From positions 310,001-374,000 of the forward strand of contig NZ_WWCM01000001.1 of assembly GCF_009857915.1 (NCBI RefSeq): a stretch of 64,000 nucleotides of DNA. Reading direction: 5' to 3'. A program made the translations under genes and the position numbers. The notes below the pieces were generated by a model. The model worked only from the letters and a program-made list of their open reading frames with translations. It ran no database searches and had not been told where the DNA came from. This document shows, piece after piece, positions 39,598-48,307 of the stretch (position 1 is the stretch's first letter; each line of letters starts with the position of its first letter). The stretch is from Duganella qianjiadongensis. Lineage in GTDB: Bacteria; Pseudomonadota; Gammaproteobacteria; Burkholderiales; Burkholderiaceae_D.

Positions 39598-40734
39598 ATG
39601 AATGCACCAGCCCAGCCCGACCCGCAGCCCTTTCCAGCCGTTCAACCCTATCAGCGCTGCATGGTGCTGGGTGGCGGCGGCTTCCGTTTCGGCATCTATA
39701 TCGGCATGTACGCGGCGCTGCGCGCCGCCGGGCAGGCCCCCGATATACTGCTGGCCAGCTGCGGTGGCGCCATCGCCGCTACCATCATCCACCACCTGCC
39801 CGATCCGGCCGAACAGCGCGCCTGGCTGTCGTCGCGCGCCATGTACGAGTTCTGGTGCAGCCTGCGTTCCACGCCGCAGGCCAATCTGGCAGGCACGCTG
39901 CTGGCCGCCGCGCGGCGCAAATTGTCGAGCGCCAGCGCACCGCTGATTCCCGATCTGTTCGGCGACTATCTGTTCGAGATTCCTGACCAGCTGCCCTTCC
40001 CGCCCGACAGCGGCCATGCCGAAGTGGCCGTGGCCATCATAGGCGGCAAACTGCTGTTCGATGCCAGCGAAGTGGGACAGCCGCGCCGCGCACGCAAGCT
40101 GTTTGCCGAAACCGTGTTCTGCGACGCCCGCAGCGCTGCCCTGCTGGCGCACATGAAAGCGCCGCTCAGCGCGCCGCGCTGGGGCCAGCATGCCATTGCC
40201 GACCAGTTGCTGCTGGAAGCGGGCGCCACGCTGGATCAGGCAGCACGCATCTCCATCGCCGACATGTACTACTTCCGCTGCCAGCCCTATAACGGCGCCG
40301 AATACATAGGCGGCGTGCTGGACCTGTTCCCGCTCGAGATTGCGCGCCGGCTGGGGCGCGAAGTGATCATGGAATTCAAGGAAGCTTTCGATCAGGTGTT
40401 TTCCATTCCGGCCTGGCGCGCCGTGCTGGGCGTCAACGGCAATGCCCGTCTGCGCTATGCCAACACCCATCTGGCCGATATCCGCATCGACAGTTCCGAT
40501 GTATCGCACACGCTGGCCCGCCAGCAGCTGCAGCAGAAACTGCACTGGCGGCGCAACCGTATCGAGCTGGCCATGCCGCCCACGTATGAGGAGTTTGTGC
40601 GCTTTATGGATGACCAGTGGCAGTTCGGCTATGACCGCGCCACGGAGGCCTTGCGCCACCCGCGCGGCCAGCACCCGCCCGTCATCCGCCGCGCCACTCG
40701 CCACAGCAAGCCTTTACGCAGTGTGCGCAGCTAA
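39598..40734 (+). CDS. Patatin-like phospholipase family protein, catalytic dyad altered
   Basis: A 378-residue protein with a patatin-type oxyanion loop CMVLGGGGFRFGIYIGMYAA (Gly25-28) and a nucleophile elbow LLASCGGAIAA (Ser54), where the first Gly of GxSxG is Ala. The usual DGG containing the catalytic Asp appears as YIGGVLDLFPLE, so Asp is replaced by Ile. It may be inactive, use another acid, or have a different function. TAAGG lies nine bases before the ATG at 39598. A single gene between convergent and divergent neighbours; cytoplasmic, no signal peptide. Confidence 0.75.
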   Translation: MNAPAQPDPQPFPAVQPYQRCMVLGGGGFRFGIYIGMYAALRAAGQAPDILLASCGGAIAATIIHHLPDPAEQRAWLSSRAMYEFWCSLRSTPQANLAGTLLAAARRKLSSASAPLIPDLFGDYLFEIPDQLPFPPDSGHAEVAVAIIGGKLLFDASEVGQPRRARKLFAETVFCDARSAALLAHMKAPLSAPRWGQHAIADQLLLEAGATLDQAARISIADMYYFRCQPYNGAEYIGGVLDLFPLEIARRLGREVIMEFKEAFDQVFSIPAWRAVLGVNGNARLRYANTHLADIRIDSSDVSHTLARQQLQQKLHWRRNRIELAMPPTYEEFVRFMDDQWQFGYDRATEALRHPRGQHPPVIRRATRHSKPLRSVRS

Positions 40735-40818
40735 CGCCCGTGCAGGCAAGCTGGCGCCGCGCCCAGCCTCTGCAGGCCGGCTGACGCTGTCAGATTAACC
40801 GGCTGGCCAGCCCCTGCA

Positions 40819-41166
40819 TCAGCGGCACAGCTGGCGCCAGTTCTGCTCGAACTCTTCGGGCGCCACATCCTGTGCCAGCAGGGTCAGATCGCGCGCCACG
40901 GCGATATAGCGCTGATAACCGATGTAGCCACCAAAGGCATCTTTGGCATTGACCTCGCCGCAAGGAGCGCCGCCCTTGCCGATAAACTGGTTGCGGAACT
41001 GGGCCGCACCGGGCTCCAGTACCTTTTCCTTCACGTATTTTTCACCCTGACTGGTGAGCGTGGCCACATCTTCCTGCCGCTGCTGGGCTGCGCTCTTGCC
41101 GCAGGCCGCCAGCGCCAGCAGCAGGGCGCACAGGCCCAGACCCCGCATGACGTTCAAAAACATCAT
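40819..41166 (-). CDS. Small lipoprotein, unknown function
   Basis: A 115-residue protein with a lipoprotein signal: LGLCALLLALAACGKS, lipidated Cys22. The mature part (VATLTSQGEKYVKEKVLEPG, AQFRNQFIGKGGAPCGEVNA, GGYIGYQRYIAV) has a FRN...G..CGEVNxKNxxGGYxGYxRF pattern common in small periplasmic proteins of proteobacteria of unknown function. It starts with tandem ATGs; AGAG lies upstream. It is divergent from the asparaginase gene. Confidence 0.75.
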   Translation of the reverse strand: MMFLNVMRGLGLCALLLALAACGKSAAQQRQEDVATLTSQGEKYVKEKVLEPGAAQFRNQFIGKGGAPCGEVNAKDAFGGYIGYQRYIAVARDLTLLAQDVAPEEFEQNWRQLCR

Positions 41167-41254
41167 AATATTTTCTCTTTTATAACAGTTTCAGGAAAAT
41201 TATCGCCGAAAACACTGTATCCCGCCAGACATAACGCACCAGCAGCTTGCATTG

Positions 41255-41283
41255 TTGACAGGGCGGGTATTTGTTACTATCAC
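41255..41283 (+). promoter_or_regulatory. Promoter of the asparaginase gene
   Basis: TTGACA (41255-41260), 17-base spacer, TATCAC (41278-41283). The start codon is at 41312. Confidence 0.6.
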
Positions 41284-41311
41284 CAGCTTTACAGCCAGTT
41301 CAGGAGAACCC

Positions 41312-42388
41312 ATGTCCCAACCGCTATCCGCCCGCCTGCTGCAGGCGCTGTTTGCTTGCACTATGCTGCTGGCTAATGCTGCCGAGGCAGCAGAAAAACT
41401 GGCCAACGTCACCATCCTCGCTACCGGCGGCACCATTGCCGGCAGCGGCGCCACCAGCACCACCACGGTAGGCTACACGGCGGCAACCGTGGGCGTGGAC
41501 CGTCTGATCCAGGCCGTGCCCGAGCTGGCCAAGGTGGCCCACGTCAAAGGCGAGCAGGTATTCCAGATCGCCAGCGAAAACATGAGCAACGAACACTGGC
41601 TGACGCTGGCCAAACGGGTCAACACTCTGCTGGCCCAGCCCGATGTGGACGGCATCGTCATCACCCACGGCACCGACACGCTGGAAGAAACTGCCTACTT
41701 CCTCGATCTGGTGGTGAAAAGCACCAAGCCGGTAGTACTGGTAGGCGCCATGCGTCCCGGTACGGCCCTGTCGGCTGACGGCCCTATCAATCTGTACAAC
41801 GCCGTACTGCTCGCGGCCAGCCAGGACGCCATCGGCAAAGGCGTACTGGTGGCGCTGAACGACCAGATCCATGCTGCCCGCGATGTCACCAAAACCAACA
41901 CCTCGACGCTGGACAGCTTTAAAACCCCGGAACTGGGCATGCTCGGCTACATCCAGGGCAACAAGCCTTACTTCTACCATGTGTCGGCACGCAAGCACAC
42001 GGTCGACACGGAATTCGACATCAGCAAACTGGACGCCCTGCCGCAAGTGGACATCGTCTACGGCTACGCCAACATGGGCCCGGCCGCGCTGAATGCCGTG
42101 GTGGCCGCCGGCGCCAAAGGCGTCATCCACGCCGGTGTGGGCGATGGCAGTCTGGCCGGCAAAGTGGTACCGGCCCTGAAAGCAGCCCGCCAGCAAGGCG
42201 TACTGATCGTGCGCGCCAGCCGCGTCGGCCAGGGCATCGTGGCGCGCAATGGCGAAGCCAACGACGATGAACTGGACTTCGTCGCGGCCGATACGCTCAA
42301 TCCGCAGAAAGCCCGCATCCTGCTGATGCTGGCCCTGACGCGCAGCAGCGACAGCAAGGAAATCCAGCGCATGTTCTACCGCTACTAA
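41312..42388 (+). CDS. ansB: Type II L-asparaginase, periplasmic
   Basis: Hydrolyses L-asparagine to aspartate and ammonia. The 358-residue protein has a signal peptide (LLQALFACTMLLANAAEA) and the catalytic motifs ILATGGTIAGSG (first Thr), GIVITHGTDTLEETAYF (second Thr, Asp) and VGAMRPGTALSADGPINLYN, all of the bacterial type II family. It ends RMFYRY, typical of the enzyme. CAGGAGA precedes the ATG at 41312; the longer frame from 41252 overlaps the promoter. Confidence 0.95.
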   Translation: MSQPLSARLLQALFACTMLLANAAEAAEKLANVTILATGGTIAGSGATSTTTVGYTAATVGVDRLIQAVPELAKVAHVKGEQVFQIASENMSNEHWLTLAKRVNTLLAQPDVDGIVITHGTDTLEETAYFLDLVVKSTKPVVLVGAMRPGTALSADGPINLYNAVLLAASQDAIGKGVLVALNDQIHAARDVTKTNTSTLDSFKTPELGMLGYIQGNKPYFYHVSARKHTVDTEFDISKLDALPQVDIVYGYANMGPAALNAVVAAGAKGVIHAGVGDGSLAGKVVPALKAARQQGVLIVRASRVGQGIVARNGEANDDELDFVAADTLNPQKARILLMLALTRSSDSKEIQRMFYRY

Positions 42389-42392
42389 GCCG

Positions 42393-43025
42393 TCAGCGTA
42401 CCAGCGGATAGTCTGGCCGCGCCATGCGGAACAGACTATCGGGCTGGATTTCGAAGTAATCGGCCGGACCGCCGCCACGCAGTATGGTCTGCGATCCCGC
42501 CGTGTCGTACACCCCGTCCTTGAGCATGGCGTTTGCAATATGCACGCCTACCACCTCGCCCAGCACCAGCCACGCATCAGTATCCTGTCCTGCCGCCGTT
42601 TTCAGGCGCAAGATCTGGCTGCAGCGGCATTCGAACGCCACCGGACTTTCCCCCACCCGTGGCGGCTGCACTAGCCGTGATGCCACTGGCGTCAGGCCGG
42701 CCAGCGCAAACTCGTCCACCTCGGGCGGCGCGGCAGCGCAACTCAGATTCATCGCCTCGGCCAGCGGACGGGTGGCCAGATTCCAGACGAATTCCCCGCT
42801 GTGTTCGATGTTGCGCAGCGTATCCTTGCGCCCCAGGCTGGAAAACCCGATCAGCGGCGGCGTGTAATTGAAGGCATTGAAAAAGCTATACGGCGCCAGA
42901 TTGCGCACCCCGTCCGCGCCCAGACTGGAAATCCAGCCTATCGGCCGGGGACCGATGATGGCATTGAAGGGATCATGGGGCAGGCCGTGGCCGCGCGCCG
43001 GCTCGTAAAAATAGCTGTCGTACAT
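42393..43025 (-). CDS. Flavin reductase-like domain protein
   Basis: A 210-residue FMN-binding split-barrel protein: FNAIIGPRPIGWISSLGADG, APYSFFNAFNYTPPLIGFSS, KDTLRNIEHSGEFVWNLAT and VGVHIANAMLKDGVYD. These fit the flavin reductase-like (PF01613) proteins that bind FMN and act as reductase partners or flavoredoxins. It begins at the ATG at 43025 and ends 4 bases from the convergent asparaginase stop. The substrate is not known. Confidence 0.88.
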   Translation of the reverse strand: MYDSYFYEPARGHGLPHDPFNAIIGPRPIGWISSLGADGVRNLAPYSFFNAFNYTPPLIGFSSLGRKDTLRNIEHSGEFVWNLATRPLAEAMNLSCAAAPPEVDEFALAGLTPVASRLVQPPRVGESPVAFECRCSQILRLKTAAGQDTDAWLVLGEVVGVHIANAMLKDGVYDTAGSQTILRGGGPADYFEIQPDSLFRMARPDYPLVR

Positions 43026-43103
43026 ATACTCATCCTCTCAAGCAAATAATGCCTATGCATGCCGGGTGCCCGGCAGGACACCGACTACGGGTATGATACT
43101 GAC

Positions 43104-43856
43104 ATGAAACGGTTTTTCTTACTTGTCGCCTTCTTCTGTTACCTGACTCCGGCAAGCAGCGGCGAGCTGGTTTTTGCCGTTTCCACCGGCACCGCCATGC
43201 CCCATACGCAATTCCAGCAAGGCCAGCTGACCGGTGGCCTGATCAAGGCTTTCGGCGATGCGCTGGCACAGGAACTGGGTATGAGCGCGCGCTATCTGCT
43301 GGTGCCGCGCAAACGGCTCGAAGCACCGCTGCGAAATGGCGCGGCCGATGTGGTGTGCGATATGCGTCCAGAATGGCTGGATGGCAAGGACTGGCAGTGG
43401 TCGGAAGCCATTTTCGCCAACCATGAAATTGTCGCCACACGGCGCGATACGCCCGCCATCCGCAGCATTTACGAAATCCGCCGCCAGCGCATCGGTACCA
43501 TACTGGGCTACCACTACCCCCATATCGAACAGCCGCTAGAAGGCGAGTTCACCCGCGACGATGCCGCCAATAATGACCAGAATGTCGCCAAACTGTTGCG
43601 CAAACGCTTCACCTACATCATCACCAATCGCCTGTATTACGACTACCAGCGCAAAGTCCATCCGGAGCGTGCGGCCCTCAATCCTGCCACCTACACGGTC
43701 TGGACTTTTGAAACCTACTGCGCCCTGCCACCACGCAGCAAACTGTCGCTGGCCACGCTGGACCGCGCCATCCTGTCGCTGAAACGGCGCGGCAAACTGC
43801 AGAGCATACTCGACAGTTTCCGGCCCTCCCGCAGCGCACCGGCCGAAACACCCTGA
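43104..43856 (+). CDS. Periplasmic substrate-binding protein, family 3-like
   Basis: A 250-residue exported protein: signal FFLLVAFFCYLTPASSG, then LVFAVSTGTAMPHTQF, GGLIKAFGDALAQELGMSAR, YLLVPRKRLEAPLRNGAADV and VVCDMRPEWL. The layout is that of stand-alone ABC-type binding domains which, in Burkholderiales, are often orphan and may feed membrane sensors. No transporter genes are nearby. A paralogue-like gene of the same fold is at 11063. The ATG at 43104 is preferred as it leads directly into the signal peptide. Confidence 0.8.
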   Translation: MKRFFLLVAFFCYLTPASSGELVFAVSTGTAMPHTQFQQGQLTGGLIKAFGDALAQELGMSARYLLVPRKRLEAPLRNGAADVVCDMRPEWLDGKDWQWSEAIFANHEIVATRRDTPAIRSIYEIRRQRIGTILGYHYPHIEQPLEGEFTRDDAANNDQNVAKLLRKRFTYIITNRLYYDYQRKVHPERAALNPATYTVWTFETYCALPPRSKLSLATLDRAILSLKRRGKLQSILDSFRPSRSAPAETP

Positions 43857-43925
43857 TACATTTGTAGCCTTGCATTGTACAGGCAGGCCACGCAGACTAA
43901 GTGTTCCACTTAGCGAAATTCACGT

Positions 43926-44387
43926 ATGTCTGCCTGCCCGCCCACCCAGCTGCATTTCATCGCCTTGCAGGATGACCTGCCTGCCAAACGTCTGCGCGCC
44001 TTCCGTCGCGACGCGGGCTGGCCCACCACGCCACCCCGTCCTGCTGCCGACTCGATGGGGCGGGTGCAATGGGTCAGCGCCGCCATCGCGCAGAAGCAGA
44101 TCGGCATTGCACGGCTAGAACTGGCCGCGCCAGCGTTCTGCTACGTGGCCGACCTTATCATCAGCCGCGACTGGCGCGGCCGGGGGGTAGGACACTGGTT
44201 GATCGAACAGATCGAACGCTATTGCGCCAGTCTGGGCATACAGCGCCTGCTGCTGGAAGCGTCGCCGGGCACTGCCCCCTTCTATGCCGCGCTGGGCTTC
44301 CAGCCCGACCAGCGCGTGCCGGCCATGCTATGCAAAAATATCTCGCCCCTGCAGCGGAAATTATTTCTACCTACCCTGCCCCACTAA
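43926..44387 (+). CDS. GNAT-family acetyltransferase
   Basis: A 153-residue acetyltransferase with VADLIISRDWRGRGVGHWLI (acetyl-CoA motif RGRGVG at about 87-92) and IQRLLLEASPGTAPFYAALG, FQPDQRVPAM, the usual GNAT end. The substrate is unknown. It ends 71 bases before the aldehyde dehydrogenase gene. Confidence 0.88.
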   Translation: MSACPPTQLHFIALQDDLPAKRLRAFRRDAGWPTTPPRPAADSMGRVQWVSAAIAQKQIGIARLELAAPAFCYVADLIISRDWRGRGVGHWLIEQIERYCASLGIQRLLLEASPGTAPFYAALGFQPDQRVPAMLCKNISPLQRKLFLPTLPH

Positions 44388-44458
44388 AAATCAAGCGCTT
44401 GCTCGGTAATAGAAATACAGCAATAATGGCTGCCATAAATACTAGGGAGACAGCCAGC

Positions 44459-45892
44459 ATGAAGGAAGCCGACGCAAGTTTGATCCAGCTCACCTTTGCA
44501 GCACAACAAGCCACTGCCTTGCGCTGGCGCCAGTCCACGGCGGCCGAGCGCAAAGCCCGCCTGATACGCCTGCGCGACGCCATGCTGGCCCGGCGCGTGG
44601 ACTTCTATACGGCATTTGCCGCCGACTACCGCAAATCGCCGGCGGAAATGGAAGCTTCCGAATTCCTGCCGGTGATGGACGAAATCCGCCACGCGCTGGG
44701 CTCGCTCAAGCGCTGGATGAAACCGCGCGGCCACTGGCCCACCAGCACCATGCTGGGCACGCGCGCCTCGGTGCAGTACCAGCCGCGTGGCCGGGTGCTG
44801 ATCATCGCGCCATGGAACTACCCGCTCAGCCTGTGCTTCGGCCCGCTAGTCTCAGCGCTGGCAGCAGGCAACACAGCGATGATCAAACCGTCGGAAATGA
44901 CACCCGCCGTCTCGGCCCTGATGGCAGGCATCATCGCCGACATCTTCCCGCCCGAAGAAGTGGCGCTGTTCGAAGGCAGCCAGCCGACGGCGCAGGCATT
45001 GCTGGATCTGCCGTTCGATCACATCTTCTTCACCGGCTCGCCTGCCGTGGGCAAACTGGTGATGGCCGCAGCGGCGCGCCATCTGAGCAGCGTGACGCTG
45101 GAGCTGGGCGGCAAATCGCCGACCATCGTCGATGCCAGCGCCAACCTGACGCTGGCAGCCGAAACCCTGATGTGGGGAAAATTTCTCAACAACGGCCAGA
45201 CCTGCGTCGCCCCCGACCATGTCTACGTTCACGCCAGCGTCAGGAAAGCCTTCGTGGCCGAATGCCGGCGCGTGCTGGAGCAGCGCTACGGCAGCGACGG
45301 CAGCGCGCGCCAGAACAATCCGGACCTGACCCGCATCGTCAACCGGCGCCACACGGAACGGGTGGCCGGCCTGCTCAACGATGCCCTGCAGCGCGGCGCC
45401 GTGCTCGCTACCGGCGGTCTGACGGATCTGGAGCAATGCTATGTGGCCCCGACTCTGCTGGAAGACATCCCGGCCGATGCCGCCATCATGTCGGAAGAAA
45501 TTTTCGGCCCGCTGCTCCCCATCATCAGCTACGAGCAGATCGATCAGGTCATCGCCAGCATCAATGCCGCGCCCAAGCCACTGGCGCTGTATGTGTGGAG
45601 CACGCGCCGCGAACAGATCGAGCAGATCGTCAGCCAGACCAGCTCGGGCGGCGTGTGCATCAATCATTGCGTGGCCCATTTTGCCCACGGCAACCTGCCT
45701 TTCGGCGGCGTCAATAATTCCGGCATCGGCAATGCCCATGGCGAGTATGGCTTCCGCGCCCTGTCGCACGAGCGGGCCGTGCTGCGCGCCACCCCGCTCA
45801 TGCTGATCAAGCTGTTCTTCCCGCCCTACACGGCGGCACGCCTGCGCCTGATCCGGCTGGTGGTCGATACGCTGCGCCTGCCCAAGCTGTAG
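44459..45892 (+). CDS. NAD(P)-dependent aldehyde dehydrogenase
   Basis: A 477-residue class 3-like aldehyde dehydrogenase that oxidises aldehydes to acids. IIAPWNYPLSLCFGPLVSAL is the nucleotide-binding segment, FFTGSPAVGK the Rossmann turn, TLELGGKSP holds Glu215 (general base) and NNGQTCVAPDHV holds the catalytic Cys249. The short length and final hydrophobic IKLFFPPYTAARLRLIRLV tail resemble fatty-aldehyde or coniferyl-aldehyde dehydrogenases; exact substrate unknown. GGGAGA lies eight bases before the ATG at 44459; the long upstream frame overlaps the GNAT gene and is rejected. Confidence 0.93.
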   Translation: MKEADASLIQLTFAAQQATALRWRQSTAAERKARLIRLRDAMLARRVDFYTAFAADYRKSPAEMEASEFLPVMDEIRHALGSLKRWMKPRGHWPTSTMLGTRASVQYQPRGRVLIIAPWNYPLSLCFGPLVSALAAGNTAMIKPSEMTPAVSALMAGIIADIFPPEEVALFEGSQPTAQALLDLPFDHIFFTGSPAVGKLVMAAAARHLSSVTLELGGKSPTIVDASANLTLAAETLMWGKFLNNGQTCVAPDHVYVHASVRKAFVAECRRVLEQRYGSDGSARQNNPDLTRIVNRRHTERVAGLLNDALQRGAVLATGGLTDLEQCYVAPTLLEDIPADAAIMSEEIFGPLLPIISYEQIDQVIASINAAPKPLALYVWSTRREQIEQIVSQTSSGGVCINHCVAHFAHGNLPFGGVNNSGIGNAHGEYGFRALSHERAVLRATPLMLIKLFFPPYTAARLRLIRLVVDTLRLPKL

Positions 45893-45903
45893 TGTCCCCG
45901 GTT

Positions 45904-46038
45904 GTTAACAAAATCTGTGGATAAAGCTGTTAACAAAGCCAACCCGACTGGATTAACTCGCTGTTTTAAAAGAGAAAAAATTCGCTGCATAAAAATTTCG
46001 CAGCTAAAGTTATCCACTGCGATTACACTAGTCGGGTT
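45904..46038. promoter_or_regulatory. Structured intergenic region with two DnaA-box-like sites
   Basis: TGTGGATAA (45916-45924) is an exact DnaA box on the minus strand and TTATCCACT (46010-46018) differs in one base on the plus strand; they face each other 85 bases apart. The first is flanked by TTGTTAACA (45902-45910) and TGTTAACAA. AACCCGACT (45941-45949) and AGTCGGGTT (46030-46038) form a further inverted repeat. The whole gap between the dehydrogenase and the CocE gene is AT-rich. Confidence 0.5.
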
Positions 46039-46062
46039 CGCCTTACTTTATGCAAGGACCTC

Positions 46063-48027
46063 ATGATACTGCGCACCCGCCCCCTGTTTTCCCGCCGTCT
46101 GCTCCCTCTCGCGCTAGTGCTCGCTCTGAGCGCCCAGCTCGCTCTGCCGGGCAGCAGCGTGGCCGCTGCCGCCGATCCTGCACCGCGCTACAGCCTGCGC
46201 GAGCACTACACCAAATACGAGTTCCGCATTCCCATGCGTGACGGTGTGCGCCTGTTCACCGCCCTATATGTGCCCAAGGATGCCAGCAAGCCCTATCCTT
46301 TCCTGATCCAGCGCACGCCCTACAGCGCCGGTGTGCAGGCCGATGGCCAGTTGCATTATGGCGTGGACTACTACCCCGAGCACATCGGTCCGGCGCAGGA
46401 GTTCGAAGATAGCGGCTATATCTTCGTCAAGCAGGACGTGCGCGGCCGCTACATGTCGGAAGGCAAATGGGTGGAGATGACGCCGCACGCTGCCAGCCAG
46501 CGCGCAGCCGGCCAGGGCAACGAGAGCGAAGACATGCACGATACGGTGGAATGGCTGCTCAAGAACGTGGCCAACAACAACGGCAAGGTCGGCATACTGG
46601 GCACCTCCTACCCCGGTTTCTACACCTCGGCCAGCATCATCGATTCGCATCCGGCCATCAAAGCCGCTTCGCCGCAGGCGCCGGTGACCAATCTGTTCAT
46701 GAACGACGACTCCTACCACGGCGGCGCCTTCATGCTGGCGGCCAACTTCGATTTCTATTCGGCCTTTGTGGAAGCGCCCAACCCAACGCCACTGCCGAAA
46801 ACCTGGGAGCATTTCGATTATGGCGAAGCCGATGGCTACGATTTCTTCCTCAAGCACCTGACGCTGGCCAACATCACGGCCACCCTGAGCGCCAACCAGC
46901 GCGCCCTGCTGCTGCCTACCATAGAACACAGCACCTATGACGACTTCTGGAAACAGCGCGACATCGTGCCGCACCTGAAGAACATCAAGGCAGCCGTGCT
47001 GACCGTGGGCGGCTGGTACGACGCCGAGGACCTGCAGGGGCCGCTGAGCACCTACAGCGCCATCAAGCGCAACAATCCTGCCATCTACAGCGGGCTGGTG
47101 ATGGGGCCTTGGTCGCATGGCGCATGGAACCGCAATGACGGCCAGAGCCTCGGCTATGTGAAGTTCGACGCGAAAACCGGCGCCTACTTCCGCAGCAACA
47201 TACTGTATCCCTTCTTCGAGCAGCATCTGAAGGGCAAGGCCAACAAGAGCACCGCCGAAGTCTATGCGTTTGAAACGGGCAGCAATGTGTGGCGCACCTA
47301 TCCTGCATGGCCGCCACAGCAGGCCAGAAGCCGTACCCTGTATCTGGCCGCTGATGGCAAACTGGGCTGGACCCAGCCGGCCGCCGGTGCCGGCTATGAC
47401 GAATACGTGGCCGATCCGCTCAAGCCGGTGCCCTACACGGCCTATCCGGCGCTAGGCGTGCCCAAGGAATACATGGTGAGCGACCAGCGCTTTGCCAGTT
47501 CCCGCCCCGATGTGCTGACCTACCGTAGCGACATACTGGAAGAAGATGTCACGCTGGCCGGCCCCGTCAAGCCGCGCCTGTTTGTTTCCACTACCGGCAC
47601 CGATGCCGACTGGATCGTCAAGCTGATCGACGTCTATCCGGCCGAATATCCGCGAGGCGATGAGGCGGGTGCCCGCGTCAATGACGTGCCGAAACCCTCG
47701 CTGAACATGGCCGGCTACCAGCAACTGGTGCGCGGCGACCCGCTGCGCGGCAAGTTCCGCAACGGTTACGAAACGCCGCAGCCGTTCACCCCGGGCAAAG
47801 TAGAGGCGGTCAATTTCAGCATGAGCGATGTCAACCACACCTTCCGTCGTGGCCACCGCATCATGGTGCAGATCCAGAGTTCGTGGTTCCCGCTGGTAGA
47901 CCTCAATCCGCAGACCTTTACCGATATTCCTCATGCTAAGCGGGAAGACTTCCGCAAAGCTACCCAGCGCATCTACCACGCACCATCCATGTTCTCCGGC
48001 ATCGAAGTGCAGGTACTGGGGAAATAG
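46063..48027 (+). CDS. Exported CocE/NonD-type alpha/beta hydrolase (peptidase S15 family)
   Basis: A 654-residue secreted hydrolase: signal peptide (LLPLALVLALSAQLALPG, residues 13-30), S15 alpha/beta-hydrolase domain with RIPMRDGVRLFTALYVPK, QDVRGRYMSEG and the nucleophile elbow GILGTSYPGF (Ser182), the acid in TVGGWYDAEDLQGPL and His in MGPWSHGAW. The C-terminal jelly-roll (LYLAADGKLGW; VEAVNFSMSDVNHTFRRGHR; IMVQIQSSWFP) is the CocE/NonD domain. Family members cleave alpha-amino-acid esters, beta-lactam side chains or X-Pro peptides. The natural substrate is unknown. Confidence 0.92.
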   Translation: MILRTRPLFSRRLLPLALVLALSAQLALPGSSVAAAADPAPRYSLREHYTKYEFRIPMRDGVRLFTALYVPKDASKPYPFLIQRTPYSAGVQADGQLHYGVDYYPEHIGPAQEFEDSGYIFVKQDVRGRYMSEGKWVEMTPHAASQRAAGQGNESEDMHDTVEWLLKNVANNNGKVGILGTSYPGFYTSASIIDSHPAIKAASPQAPVTNLFMNDDSYHGGAFMLAANFDFYSAFVEAPNPTPLPKTWEHFDYGEADGYDFFLKHLTLANITATLSANQRALLLPTIEHSTYDDFWKQRDIVPHLKNIKAAVLTVGGWYDAEDLQGPLSTYSAIKRNNPAIYSGLVMGPWSHGAWNRNDGQSLGYVKFDAKTGAYFRSNILYPFFEQHLKGKANKSTAEVYAFETGSNVWRTYPAWPPQQARSRTLYLAADGKLGWTQPAAGAGYDEYVADPLKPVPYTAYPALGVPKEYMVSDQRFASSRPDVLTYRSDILEEDVTLAGPVKPRLFVSTTGTDADWIVKLIDVYPAEYPRGDEAGARVNDVPKPSLNMAGYQQLVRGDPLRGKFRNGYETPQPFTPGKVEAVNFSMSDVNHTFRRGHRIMVQIQSSWFPLVDLNPQTFTDIPHAKREDFRKATQRIYHAPSMFSGIEVQVLGK

Positions 48028-48076
48028 GCGGCTGCCAGCCTGCAGCCCCGCCCCGCTATTGTCCTGCCTTCCGCCT

Positions 48077-48105
48077 CCAGCCAGCGCCAGCGCGGCGCTG
48101 GCTGG
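48077..48105 (+). terminator. Long GC hairpin after the CocE gene
   Basis: CCAGCCAGCGCC (48077-48088), loop AGCGC, GGCGCTGGCTGG (48094-48105): a perfect 12-bp stem. No T-run, so it may be a Rho-independent-like stopper or a repeat element. Confidence 0.55.
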
Positions 48106-48187
48106 GCCAGCCGCGCGCACGCTACACGCATCACTATCCCCCGCTTTGCGCTAATGCAGGTATGCTGCTGGAACAATGCAGGAATTT

Positions 48188-48236
48188 TTGATCCATATCA
48201 ATGAACAAAACACCCCAAAACAGCGACACTGGGCAC
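48188..48236 (+). promoter_or_regulatory. Perfect FNR/Anr box upstream of the creatininase-like gene
   Basis: TTGATCCATATCAA (48188-48201) matches TTGAT-N4-ATCAA exactly. If it acts as a class II site centred at -41.5, the start point is about 48236 with GACACT (48225-48230) as a poor -10, as expected of an activator-dependent promoter. The gene starts at 48308. Confidence 0.7.
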
Positions 48237-48307
48237 CGTCTGACGCACACGGCGCAGTGAGAGTACAGTAGCGATAACCGGGGCCGTTCCCCCACCACCA
48301 CCGCACC

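Noticed and set aside
44069..44458. N-terminal extension of the aldehyde dehydrogenase
   Set aside because: It overlaps the GNAT gene in another frame; the ATG at 44459 has a good ribosome site and the family length.
45902..46038. Chromosomal origin of replication
   Set aside because: Only two DnaA boxes, no dnaA, rpmH, gyrB or parAB nearby, and no unwinding-element repeats.
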